13,743 bases of DNA from DATDTB01 sp035291025 (GTDB lineage: Archaea; Iainarchaeota; Iainarchaeia; JAFGOX01; DATDTB01). This document shows, piece after piece, positions 5,893-12,162 of the stretch. The translations under genes were made by a program, and so were the position numbers. The notes under the pieces were generated by a model. The model did not search any database. It was not told where the DNA came from and saw nothing but the letters and a program-made list of their open reading frames with translations. The first letter of the stretch is position 1; the number at the start of each line of letters is the position of its first letter. The stretch lies in NCBI GenBank assembly GCA_035291025.1, contig DATDTB010000061.1, positions 1-13,743 of the forward strand, given 5' to 3'.

Positions 5893-6765
5893 TTGATTGA
5901 GAAAAAGTTCGTGAGCGAAGGCATCCTGAACGTTCAAATCTCCAAGTTCTTGGAGGAAAGGCTCAACCGGGCAAACATTGTCAACGTGGACGTCCAAAAA
6001 ACGGCGCTGGTGTCAAGGGTCTCTATAACGGCTGAAAAGCCTGGAATGGTCATTGGAAAAAAGGGAACTTCAATTGACAGCCTGACAAAGGAACTGGAAA
6101 AACGGTTCGGGTTGACTTCGCCGCAGCTTGAAGTCAAGGGCTTGGAAGAAAACCCTGACTTGAACGCGCAAATAGTGGCAAAAAGGATAGCCGAGCAACT
6201 GGAAAGGCGCGGGGCTTACAAGCCGTTGCTGGTGAAGTCAGTCCAGAGAATAATGGAGTCGGGCGCGCGCGGCTGCGAAGTCGTGATAAAGGGCGCGCTG
6301 ATCGGTAAAGGCGGGAAGGCGCTGAAGGTCAGCAAAATAGAGGGCTACGTCAAAAAAGTCGGCGACATGACCAAAATAGTCAGCCGCGGCAAGGCGATAG
6401 CAAAAACCAAGAAGGGCACAATCGGGGTCCAGGTAAGGATCCTGCCGCCGGGCACAGTGTTCATTGACAAGGAAGACATCACCAAGTTCCTCCCATTACA
6501 GGAAGCGGTGGAAAAAAAGACAGAGGAAGCAAAGCCTGAAGCTGAAACCCAAAAAGAAGCCCCGGCGGCTCAGGCAGGGCCCCCAGCTGAACCTGAACCA
6601 GCCAAGGAACCAATAGAGGAAAAGCCGAAAAAGGCCAGGAAAAAAACAGCCGAGGAGCCAAGCGAAGAAAAGCCAGTAGAGAAAAAGGCGGGCGGGAAGA
6701 AAAAAGAAGGCGATGCAGAAAAGCCCGCAAAAACTAAGGCAAAGAAAGAGGAAGCAAGCGAGTAA
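5893..6765 (+). CDS. rps3: 30S ribosomal protein uS3 with charged C-terminal tail
   Basis: Small-subunit head protein at the mRNA entry channel. The core holds the type-II KH domain with GMVIGKKGTSIDSL, its GKKG loop at residues 55-58, and the archaeal C-terminal domain (ARGCEVVIKGALIGKGGKA, VQVRILPPGTVFID). The only suitable start is TTG 5893, giving MIEKKFVSEGIL, which fits the archaeal N-terminus; no in-frame ATG or GTG lies between the uL22 stop and this codon. After residue about 205 comes a low-complexity tail of some 85 residues rich in K, E, A and P, bringing the protein to 290 aa. The tail contains ETQKEAP at 218-224, also present in the uL24 tail. The core identification is secure. 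Confidence 0.97.
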   Translation: MIEKKFVSEGILNVQISKFLEERLNRANIVNVDVQKTALVSRVSITAEKPGMVIGKKGTSIDSLTKELEKRFGLTSPQLEVKGLEENPDLNAQIVAKRIAEQLERRGAYKPLLVKSVQRIMESGARGCEVVIKGALIGKGGKALKVSKIEGYVKKVGDMTKIVSRGKAIAKTKKGTIGVQVRILPPGTVFIDKEDITKFLPLQEAVEKKTEEAKPEAETQKEAPAAQAGPPAEPEPAKEPIEEKPKKARKKTAEEPSEEKPVEKKAGGKKKEGDAEKPAKTKAKKEEASE

Positions 6766-6790
6766 AACGCCTTGAAAGAGTGGGAAAAAA

Positions 6791-7027
6791 ATGGCAATGC
6801 TCAAAATGCAGGAAGTCAGGAAAATGACCCTGGAAGAAGCTGAAAAGAAGCTCGTGGAGTTGCGTGCGGAACTAGTGAAGGAAAGAGCGCACGCGTCAAC
6901 CGGGGCGAGGCTCGAGCACCCGATGAACATTCGAGTGCTGAGGAAGGGCATCGCAAGGATGTTGACTCACGCCAAGCAAAGCCCGCAGCCAGGGGACGGG
7001 AAAGCAACTAGAGGTGCAAAAGCCTAG
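6791..7027 (+). CDS. rpl29: 50S ribosomal protein uL29
   Basis: Small two-helix protein of 78 aa near the tunnel exit beside uL23. It shows the usual MQEVRKMTLEEAEKKLVELRAELVKERA helix, then the second helix ending NIRVLRKGIARMLTHAK; the last 15 residues are a flexible basic tail. The ATG at 6791 follows GAGTGGGAAAAAA, one of the clearest examples of the recurrent ribosome site in this cluster. The coding end overlaps the GTG alternative start of aIF1. Position between uS3 and aIF1 is standard for archaea. Confidence 0.95.
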   Translation: MAMLKMQEVRKMTLEEAEKKLVELRAELVKERAHASTGARLEHPMNIRVLRKGIARMLTHAKQSPQPGDGKATRGAKA

Positions 7028-7028
7028 T

Positions 7029-7334
7029 ATGCCAGAAATGTGCAACAAGTGCGGCCTTCCGCTGGATTTATGCATCTGCAAGCAAATCGCGAAAGAAAGC
7101 CAAAAAATCCGCATAAGGACGCTATTGAGGAAGTTCAGGAAAAAGATAACTGTCTTGGAGGGATTGGAGGACAACGAAACCGTGCGCGAACTCGAGAAAA
7201 CGCTGAAGAAAAAGCTCGCGTGCGGCGGGACGTTCAAGAACGGCGTCATAGAACTGCAGGGAGACCACAAGGACAAGGCAAAGGCTGTGCTGCTGTCAGA
7301 GGGTTTTTCGGAGGAACAAATCGATGCCTCGTGA
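7029..7334 (+). CDS. Translation initiation factor aIF1 (SUI1 family)
   Basis: This factor binds the 30S P-site region and enforces start-codon selection. Of 101 aa, the N-terminus carries four cysteines (C5, C8, C15, C17 in CNKCGLPLDLCIC), a zinc-binding pattern normal for archaeal aIF1. The SUI1 fold follows: RIRTLLRKFRKKITVLEGLE (29-48), then LEKTLKKKLACGGTFKNGVIELQGDHKDK. I choose ATG 7029, 1 nt after the uL29 stop; a GTG at 7014 in frame would add five residues and overlap uL29. GAGGTG at 7011-7016 is a good Shine-Dalgarno match though somewhat distant. The gene overlaps rnp1 by 11 nt. Confidence 0.95.
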   Translation: MPEMCNKCGLPLDLCICKQIAKESQKIRIRTLLRKFRKKITVLEGLEDNETVRELEKTLKKKLACGGTFKNGVIELQGDHKDKAKAVLLSEGFSEEQIDAS

Positions 7335-7608
7335 CCTCGAAGGACTGGAAGCGCACGAGCTCATCGGCCTTGAAGTGCAAGTCTCGAAGTCTTCAAACAA
7401 GTCCGTTCAGGGAATCCACGGCAGGGTAATTGACGAGACAAGGAACACGCTGAAGGTGGAACAGGGAAACGGAAGGGAAAAAGTAGTGCAGAAAAAAAAC
7501 ACGCTCTTCAAGTTTTCAATTGGTGAAAAGTCAAGGGAAATTGAAGGAAACAAGATAACGTTCAAGCCAGAAGACAGGACCAAGAAACTCTCTCCTGGGA
7601 GAAAGTGA
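7324..7608 (+). CDS. rnp1: RNase P protein component 1 (Rpp29/p29)
   Basis: Protein subunit of archaeal RNase P, which with p21 helps the catalytic RNA trim the 5' leader of pre-tRNAs. The 94-aa product has the Sm-like barrel typical of the family: HELIGLEVQVSKSSNKSVQGIHGRVIDETRNTLKVE is very characteristic, followed by KVVQKKNTLFKFSI and a basic end EDRTKKLSPGRK. The ATG at 7324 sits 11 nt inside the end of aIF1, so the two are probably translationally coupled. The length is close to the family's usual 90-100 aa. The placement between aIF1 and uS17 is conserved across many archaea. Confidence 0.94.
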   Translation: MPRDLEGLEAHELIGLEVQVSKSSNKSVQGIHGRVIDETRNTLKVEQGNGREKVVQKKNTLFKFSIGEKSREIEGNKITFKPEDRTKKLSPGRK

Positions 7609-7633
7609 AGGAAAGACTCGGTGAAAAAAAGAA

Positions 7634-7924
7634 ATGGAATGCAGTGACTACAAGTGCGCAGTCCACGGCTCCGTCAAGGTCCGCGGCCAAGTCCTGGAAG
7701 GCATTGTCGTAAAGGACAGGATGGACAAAACGGTCGTGATAGAGAGGCACCTCACGCAATACGTTTCAAAGTACAAGAGGTACATGAAGGTCACGAAGAC
7801 CCTTGCGGCGCACAACCCGCAGTGCATGGCGGCAAAGGTAGGCGACGCCGTGACGGTTGGGGAGACTAGGAAGCTAAGCAAGACAAAGGCGTTCGTGGTG
7901 ACTGCGGTGAAAAAGGCCGAGTAA
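7634..7924 (+). CDS. rps17: 30S ribosomal protein uS17
   Basis: Primary 16S-binding protein with an OB fold. The product is 96 aa and has the archaeal N-terminal addition, with C3 and C8 and the signature KCAVHGSVKVRGQVLEG. The core is GIVVKDRMDKTVVIERHLTQYVSKYKRYMKVTKTLAAHNP, followed by AKVGDAVTVGETRKLSKTKAFVV. The ATG at 7634 is preceded by GGTGAAAAAAAGAA (7620-7633), a GGTGA ribosome site. Typical archaeal uS17 is a little longer (about 105-115 aa); the difference is at the N-terminus. Confidence 0.96.
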   Translation: MECSDYKCAVHGSVKVRGQVLEGIVVKDRMDKTVVIERHLTQYVSKYKRYMKVTKTLAAHNPQCMAAKVGDAVTVGETRKLSKTKAFVVTAVKKAE

Positions 7925-7932
7925 TTTAATTT
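7922..7932 (+). promoter_or_regulatory. Possible internal promoter before uL14
   Basis: TAATTTAATTT is centred about 27 nt upstream of the uL14 ATG at 7955 and is one of the few TATA-like stretches inside the operon. The spacing fits a leaderless internal transcript. It partly coincides with the uS17 TAA stop, so chance AT-richness is an equally good explanation. Confidence 0.25.
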
Positions 7933-7954
7933 CGTGAAAAGGGTTGGATTTGAA

Positions 7955-8353
7955 ATGAAGTCGGTTGCGGCAAAGGCGGTCAAGGGGATCACCACTGGAA
8001 CGGTGCTTGTGGCGGCAGACAACTCCGGCGCCAAGGCAATAAAAGTCATTGGCGTGAAGGGATACAAGGGCAGGAAAAAAAGATACCCCTCCGCTGGAAT
8101 TGCTGACGTTGTAATAGCCTCGGTTGTGAGGGGAAACGTGGAAATGAGGAAGCAAGTCGTGAAAGCGGTGATCGTCAGGCAGGCAAAAGAGCTCAAGAGG
8201 CCCGACGGGACCCGCGTGAGGTTCTCGGACAACGCCGCGGTCGTGGTCACAGAGGAAGGCCTGCCGAAGGGCTCGGAAATCAAGGGCGTCATCGCGAAAG
8301 AAGTGGCCACTAGGTGGCCAAAAGTCGCGGGAATAGCGTCAAACTTGGCGTGA
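7955..8353 (+). CDS. rpl14: 50S ribosomal protein uL14
   Basis: Large-subunit protein at the subunit interface, a beta-barrel that forms an intersubunit bridge. From ATG 7955 it is 132 aa, exactly the archaeal length; a GTG at 7934 in frame would add seven residues (MKRVGFE) that have no counterpart in the family. Family blocks are LVAADNSGAKAIKVIGVKGY, RRYPSAG-type turn (KKRYPSAGIADVVIASVVRG), VVKAVIVRQAKELKRPDGT, RFSDNAAVVVTEEGLPKGSEI and the C-terminal TRWPKVAGIASNLA. All are intact. Confidence 0.96.
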   Translation: MKSVAAKAVKGITTGTVLVAADNSGAKAIKVIGVKGYKGRKKRYPSAGIADVVIASVVRGNVEMRKQVVKAVIVRQAKELKRPDGTRVRFSDNAAVVVTEEGLPKGSEIKGVIAKEVATRWPKVAGIASNLA

Positions 8354-8359
8354 TTGGAA

Positions 8360-8869
8360 ATGGAAATAAGCAGCTCAAAGCCGGAAATCCAGAGAATGGC
8401 CGTTTACTCAATGGCACTGCATCAAAGGAAGAAGCTCATGTCAGCAAGCCTTGCCAAGGCGTTGAGGGAAGAGCTGGGCGCGAGAAACATCCCGGTAATA
8501 ACCGGGGACAAAGTCCAAGTAATGCGCGGTTCTGCGAAGGGCAAGAATGGAAAAGTCGCGCGAGTCAACCGCGGGAACCAGTTCGTTGAAGTCGAGGGCG
8601 TGACGAGGAAGAAGTCAGACGGAAAGGAAGTGCCCCTAAGGATTCACCCTTCCAACTTGAGGATAACAGAGCTGGTGAGAGAAGACCCGAAGCGGTTCAA
8701 GCACTTGAAGAAAAAAATAAAAGTCGCCCCGAAACAGGAAAAGGCAAAACTGGAAGAAAAGGCGGCCAAGGAAGAGGCAAAGACTGAAACTCAAAAAGAG
8801 GCGCCGCAAAAGGAACAGCCAAAAGCGCCAAAGAAGAAAACCGGCACGGTGGAAAAAAATGAGCAGTAA
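8360..8869 (+). CDS. rpl24: 50S ribosomal protein uL24 with charged C-terminal tail
   Basis: Assembly-initiating large-subunit protein with a KOW domain. From ATG 8360 it is 169 aa. The archaeal N-terminus is SSSKPEIQRMAVYSMALHQRKKLMSASLAKALR (4-36), then the KOW region VITGDKVQVMRGSAKGKNGKV (46-66) and VEGVTRKKSDGKEVPLRIHPSNL. Beyond about residue 122 a lysine/glutamate-rich tail of nearly 50 residues follows, including ETQKEAP (143-149), which recurs in uS3. Most archaeal uL24 proteins are about 120-125 aa, so the tail is extra. The start lies 6 nt after the uL14 stop; the TTG at 8354 would add only two residues. The end overlaps eS4 by 11 nt. Confidence 0.96.
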   Translation: MEISSSKPEIQRMAVYSMALHQRKKLMSASLAKALREELGARNIPVITGDKVQVMRGSAKGKNGKVARVNRGNQFVEVEGVTRKKSDGKEVPLRIHPSNLRITELVREDPKRFKHLKKKIKVAPKQEKAKLEEKAAKEEAKTETQKEAPQKEQPKAPKKKTGTVEKNEQ

Positions 8870-9578
8870 GGGCAGGACAAAGCAGCAGAAAAGGCTTTCA
8901 GCCGCGAAAGTCGTGCACGTCAACAGGAAAGCGTCAACGTGGATAGCTTCAACGAGGCCGGGGGCGCACAAGAAAAACGCCGCGGTTCCATTAGTGGTGT
9001 TGCTAAGGGACCAGTTGGGGCTGGCTGACACGCAAAAAGAAGCCAAGTACTTGGTGCGCAAGGGCAGCGTCGTAATCGACGGGAGAATAGTCAGGGACGA
9101 CACTCAAGCAGTAGGGTTGTTTGACATTGTCTCGTTCCCGGGCGTCGGAAAGTTTTACAGAATAGTTTTTGACGACAACGGGCGATTGGTGCCGCGGGAA
9201 GTAAAGAAAGACAGCCACAAAATAGCAAGGATAGACAAGAAGACAGCGGTCAAAAAGGGCAAGATTCAAATAACTCTAAGCGACGGCAGAAACGTTTTGG
9301 TAGACAAAAACGACGCTTCAAAGTACAGCGCCGGCGATTCGCTAAAAATAAGCCTGCCCGAGCAAAAAATAACGGAGCACTACGCGTACGAGACCGGCAA
9401 GCTTGTTTACGTCATAAAAGGAAGGCACACTGGCGAAAGAGGGGTAGTGGAAGGCGTCGTCGAAAGCTCGCTGGGAAAAAAGGGGACTCTGACAGTGAAA
9501 AGCCCTGAAAAAAGCTTCAAGACCGTGGCGGAAAACGTTGTCGTTGTTGGAGAAAAAAGCGAAGGAATTGAGATTTGA
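8859..9578 (+). CDS. rps4e: 30S ribosomal protein eS4
   Basis: Small-subunit protein found only in archaea and eukaryotes; here 239 aa, the normal size. Domains in order: a basic N-terminal segment (GRTKQQKRLSAAK); an S4-type RNA-binding domain at about 43-95 (VPLVVLLRDQLGLADTQKEAKYLVRKGSVVIDGRIVRD); the central RS4e domain (FYRIVFDDNGRLVPREV, KIQITLSDGRNVLVDK); and a C-terminal KOW motif at about 182-212 (VYVIKGRHTGERGVVEGVV). ATG 8859 is preceded by CGGTGGAAAAAA, a GGTGG ribosome site, inside the last codons of uL24. The two genes therefore share 11 nt and are probably coupled. Confidence 0.96.
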   Translation: MSSKGRTKQQKRLSAAKVVHVNRKASTWIASTRPGAHKKNAAVPLVVLLRDQLGLADTQKEAKYLVRKGSVVIDGRIVRDDTQAVGLFDIVSFPGVGKFYRIVFDDNGRLVPREVKKDSHKIARIDKKTAVKKGKIQITLSDGRNVLVDKNDASKYSAGDSLKISLPEQKITEHYAYETGKLVYVIKGRHTGERGVVEGVVESSLGKKGTLTVKSPEKSFKTVAENVVVVGEKSEGIEI

Positions 9579-9589
9579 AGTGGTGGAAA

Positions 9590-10114
9590 ATGGGTGCTGG
9601 CACTGAAAACAACATGAACCAAGTCAAGCTCGAAAAAGTCGTGCTAAACATTGGCGCCGGGGAAGCCGGGCAAAAAGTCAACAACGCCGCGAAGCTGTTG
9701 GAGCTAGTGAGCGGCGCCAAGGCCACGAAGACTCAAGCCAAGGTAAAAATCGTGAAGTGGGAGATCCGGGAAGGCCTTGAAATCGGGGCAAAGGTCACGT
9801 TGAGGAAAAAGGCCGCAAGCGACATGCTGGTGAGGGCGCTGGAGGCAGTCGACAAAACGCTAAAGCCCAGCTCCATTTCAAGCAACGGGAATTTGGCGTT
9901 CGGCATAAAGGAATACATAAACATCAAGGGAGTCAACTACGACCCTGACATTGGCATGTTCGGGATGGACGTCTGCGTGAAGCTGTCCCGCGCCGGCGAG
10001 CGAATCGCAAGGCGGAGGCAAAAGCCCTCAAGGTTCCCTGAAGGCAGCAAGATAACGAAAGACGAGGCAATCGAGTTCCTCAAGCAAAACTACCAGGTAA
10101 GGTTCGAAGAGTGA
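9590..10114 (+). CDS. rpl5: 50S ribosomal protein uL5
   Basis: Central-protuberance protein that contacts 5S rRNA and P-site tRNA. From ATG 9590 it is 174 aa. Conserved blocks are VKLEKVVLNIGAGEAGQKV, SGAKATKTQAKVKIVKWEIREGLEIGAKVTLR, NLAFGIKEYINIKGVNYDPDIGMFGMDVCVKL and the basic RRRQKPSRFPEGSKI. The start is chosen because GGTGG lies 5-9 nt before it (AAGTGGTGGAAA-ATG); an upstream TTG at 9575 overlaps the eS4 stop and a downstream ATG at 9614 lacks such a site. The gene occupies its standard place between eS4 and uS14. Confidence 0.95.
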   Translation: MGAGTENNMNQVKLEKVVLNIGAGEAGQKVNNAAKLLELVSGAKATKTQAKVKIVKWEIREGLEIGAKVTLRKKAASDMLVRALEAVDKTLKPSSISSNGNLAFGIKEYINIKGVNYDPDIGMFGMDVCVKLSRAGERIARRRQKPSRFPEGSKITKDEAIEFLKQNYQVRFEE

Positions 10115-10119
10115 AAAAA

Positions 10120-10275
10120 ATGACTGACAAGGTAATGGAAAAAAGAGGCAAGGGCAACAGGAAGTGCAGGTTCTGCGCCCGCCCGAGCTCTCTCATCAGG
10201 AAGTACGGGTTGTACGTCTGCAGGCAATGCTTTTACCAAAACGGCGTGCAAATGGGCTTCAAGAGGTACAGCTAA
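10120..10275 (+). CDS. rps14: 30S ribosomal protein uS14 (zinc-binding type)
   Basis: A 51-aa small-subunit head protein of the short zinc-binding class. Two CxxC pairs are present, C16/C19 (CRFC) and C34/C37 (CRQC). Between and around them are the family features RKYGLYVCRQCFYQNGVQMGFKRYS; the ending GFKRYS matches the usual GFKKY-W/S ending. The N-terminus MTDKVMEKRGKGNRK is basic. The ATG at 10120 follows GTGAAAAAA and lies 5 nt after the uL5 stop; an in-frame ATG at 10135 is possible but would shorten the protein to 46 aa. The gene is easily missed because of its size. Confidence 0.94.
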   Translation: MTDKVMEKRGKGNRKCRFCARPSSLIRKYGLYVCRQCFYQNGVQMGFKRYS

Positions 10276-10290
10276 AGGTGAAAGAACGAG

Positions 10291-10683
10291 ATGACTTTGA
10301 ATGACACTCTCGCAAACGCGATGATAGCAATAAAGAACGCGGAAACCGTGGGGCACTCCGAGTGCTGGATACGGCCCGCGTCAAAGCTCATCCGGGAAGT
10401 CTTGAGAGTAATGCAGCAAAAAGGGTACATTGGGGACTTCGAGGAAATAGAAGACGGCAGGGACAAGATGTTCCGAGTGGGCTTGATTGGAAAAATCAAC
10501 AACTGCCGGGCAATAAAGCCAAGAATCGCAATCAACAGGAAAGAATTCGAGGAATTCGAAAAGCAGTTCCTGCCCGCAAAAGGCATGGGCACCATAATAA
10601 TCAGCACCAACGAGGGAGTCACGACGGTTGAGGAAGCGCGCGGCAAGAAAATAGGCGGAAGGCTAGTCGCGTTTGTTTACTGA
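10291..10683 (+). CDS. rps8: 30S ribosomal protein uS8
   Basis: Primary 16S-binding protein of the 30S platform, 130 aa, the normal archaeal length. It starts NDTLANAMIAIKNAETVGHSECWIRPASKLIREVLRVMQQKGYIGDFEEIEDGR, with the typical helix-strand order, and ends EGVTTVEEARGKKIGGRLVAFVY, which carries the conserved C-terminal GVxTxxEAR-x-K-x-GG RNA-binding loop. AAAGGTGAAAGAACGAG before the ATG holds a GGTGA site about 10 nt upstream. In bacteria this protein represses the spc operon by binding its mRNA; whether that occurs here cannot be seen. Confidence 0.96.
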   Translation: MTLNDTLANAMIAIKNAETVGHSECWIRPASKLIREVLRVMQQKGYIGDFEEIEDGRDKMFRVGLIGKINNCRAIKPRIAINRKEFEEFEKQFLPAKGMGTIIISTNEGVTTVEEARGKKIGGRLVAFVY

Positions 10684-10699
10684 GAAAAAGTGTTGCAAA

Positions 10700-11221
10700 A
10701 TGGCCGAAAGACAAGTGGAAATCCCGAAGGGAGCGAAAGTAACCCTTTCAAGTGACACCATCACAGTGGAAGGCAACGGCAAGAAAATAGAAAAACTGCT
10801 GGACTTGAGGTCGGTTGGCCTGGAAATTGGGGACGGAAAGGTCATTGTCAAAAGCGTTGACGAGAAAAAGAAAAGCACTCAAACGGCGGGAACAATTGCG
10901 GCAATCATAAAAAACATGGTGCTTGGAACCACTCAAGAGTTCTCCTACAAGCTCAAAGTCGAACACAAGCACTTCCCGCTAAAAGTAACAGTCAAGGGAG
11001 ACAGCGTGGAAATAGGCAATTACCTGGGAACAAAGTCAAACCGTTACGCGAAAATTGTCCAGGGAGCGAAGGTGGACGTGAAGGGCGCAGACATAACTGT
11101 GAAATCAAACGACAAGAACGCGGCGGGGCAGACGGCTGCAAACATCGAAAACGCCTCAAAGCAGGCGCGCTTGTGCGACAGGAAGTTCTTGGACGGCATT
11201 TACATAGTTGAAAAACCGTGA
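10700..11221 (+). CDS. rpl6: 50S ribosomal protein uL6
   Basis: Large-subunit protein near the factor-binding site, built from two duplicated domains. From ATG 10700 it is 173 aa. Domain 1 shows VEIPKGAKVTLSSDTITVEGNGKKIEKLL. Domain 2 shows FSYKLKVEHKHFPLKVTVKGDSVEIGNYLGTKSNR and then VKGADITVKSNDKNAAGQTAANIENASK, followed by the archaeal end RKFLDGIYIVEK. The frame opens at 10673 inside uS8, but MAERQVEIPKG is the natural N-terminus. eL32 begins 6 nt after the stop. Confidence 0.96.
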   Translation: MAERQVEIPKGAKVTLSSDTITVEGNGKKIEKLLDLRSVGLEIGDGKVIVKSVDEKKKSTQTAGTIAAIIKNMVLGTTQEFSYKLKVEHKHFPLKVTVKGDSVEIGNYLGTKSNRYAKIVQGAKVDVKGADITVKSNDKNAAGQTAANIENASKQARLCDRKFLDGIYIVEKP

Positions 11222-11227
11222 GTGACA

Positions 11228-11683
11228 ATGGCTGGAAGACAAGAAACAAAAAAGGAAGGCGGCGCGCCAAAGGCTAAAAGCGACGCTCAAAAAAAGCCGG
11301 CGGCACGGGACCCTCATAAAGCGCGGAGGGCCAAGCTGAAGAGGATGCTGGCGAAAAAGCCAAGGAAGAATTACTCGCGTCAAAACGTTGAAAGGTTCGC
11401 CAGGCTCAAAGACACTTGGAGGACTCCAAGGGGCATTGACAGCGACCAGCGCAAGAAGCAAAAAAACGACGGCCCCCACCCAAGCAAGACCCACCGGACT
11501 CCGAGAGAAATAAGGGGAATGCACCCATCAGGGTACTTCGAAGTGCTCGTCGGGAACCAGTCACAGCTAAAAGCGGTTGACGCAGAGCACGCCGTAAGGA
11601 TAATTTCAGGCGTGGGTGGGAAAAAACGCGAAGCAATAGTAAAGGAAGCCCAGAAGCTGAACTTGAAAGTGCTGAATGCCTGA
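11228..11683 (+). CDS. rpl32e: 50S ribosomal protein eL32
   Basis: Archaeal/eukaryotic large-subunit protein. From ATG 11228 it is 151 aa. The conserved core begins around residue 50 (YSRQNVERFARLKDTWRTPRGIDSDQRKK) and continues PREIRGMHPSGYFEVLV, HAVRIISGVGGKKREAIVKEAQKLNLKVLN. The first 45 or so residues are a low-complexity basic leader (KKEGGAPKAKSDAQKKPAARDPHKARRAKLKRMLAKKPRKN); some archaeal eL32 proteins also carry N-terminal extensions. A GTG at 11222 would add two residues. GTGACA before the ATG is a weak GTGA site. Confidence 0.94.
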   Translation: MAGRQETKKEGGAPKAKSDAQKKPAARDPHKARRAKLKRMLAKKPRKNYSRQNVERFARLKDTWRTPRGIDSDQRKKQKNDGPHPSKTHRTPREIRGMHPSGYFEVLVGNQSQLKAVDAEHAVRIISGVGGKKREAIVKEAQKLNLKVLNA

Positions 11684-11711
11684 AAGGCAGAAAACTACGA
11701 GTGGAAATGAA

Positions 11712-12161
11712 ATGGAATTTGAAAGAGCGCGCGAAATAGCTGCAGGGCTTTACTCTGTTGGCCGGAAAAGGGTCAGGATCGACTCGGCCAAGCTTGCTGA
11801 CGTGCAAAAGGCGATTACTCGAGGCGACGTCAAGGGGCTAGTGGCGGACGGGTCGATAAAGATCGAGAGAAAAAAGGGGTTGAGCCGCGGCCGGGCGAGA
11901 ATAAGGCACGAGCGAAAAAAGCAAGGCCGGTACAGGAGCCCGGGAAGCAAGAAAGGCACCTTGAAGGCGCGCTCGAACCCGAAAGAGCAGTGGAAAACCA
12001 AAGTGAGGTCTTTGAGGAAGGCGTTGCTTTTGCACAAGTTGAAAAAAGAAGTGACCGGGGAACTATACAAGGAATGCTACTTGAAAATCAAGGGCAACTG
12101 GTTCAGGAACAAGAAGCACTTGGAACAATTCATAGCGGAAAAAACAGGCAAGAGTGAGTAA
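11712..12161 (+). CDS. rpl19e: 50S ribosomal protein eL19
   Basis: Archaeal/eukaryotic large-subunit protein that also forms a bridge to the small subunit. From ATG 11712 it is 149 aa, the usual archaeal size, and starts MEFERAREIAAGLYSVGRKRVRIDSAKLADVQKAITRGDVKGLVADGSI. Then come the basic GLSRGRARIRHERKKQGRYRSPGSKKGTLKAR and the long helix KTKVRSLRKALLLHKLKKEVTGELYKECYLKIKGNWFRNKKHLEQFI. An earlier ATG at 11676 overlaps eL32 by 8 nt and would add MPERQKTTSGNE. I prefer 11712 because of family length and GTGGAAATGAA just before it, but the longer form is possible. Confidence 0.93.
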   Translation: MEFERAREIAAGLYSVGRKRVRIDSAKLADVQKAITRGDVKGLVADGSIKIERKKGLSRGRARIRHERKKQGRYRSPGSKKGTLKARSNPKEQWKTKVRSLRKALLLHKLKKEVTGELYKECYLKIKGNWFRNKKHLEQFIAEKTGKSE

Positions 12162-12162
12162 A

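Noticed and set aside
6496..6951. Long minus-strand frame rich in Phe/Leu opposite the uS3 tail and uL29
   Set aside because: It is the complement of the Lys/Glu-rich uS3 tail; the hydrophobic look comes from the reverse of AAA/GAA codons.
7648..8310. Minus-strand frame of 220 codons opposite uS17 and uL14
   Set aside because: Both sense genes are unmistakable; the antisense frame has no family features and its Thr/Phe/Ala composition mirrors the sense codons.
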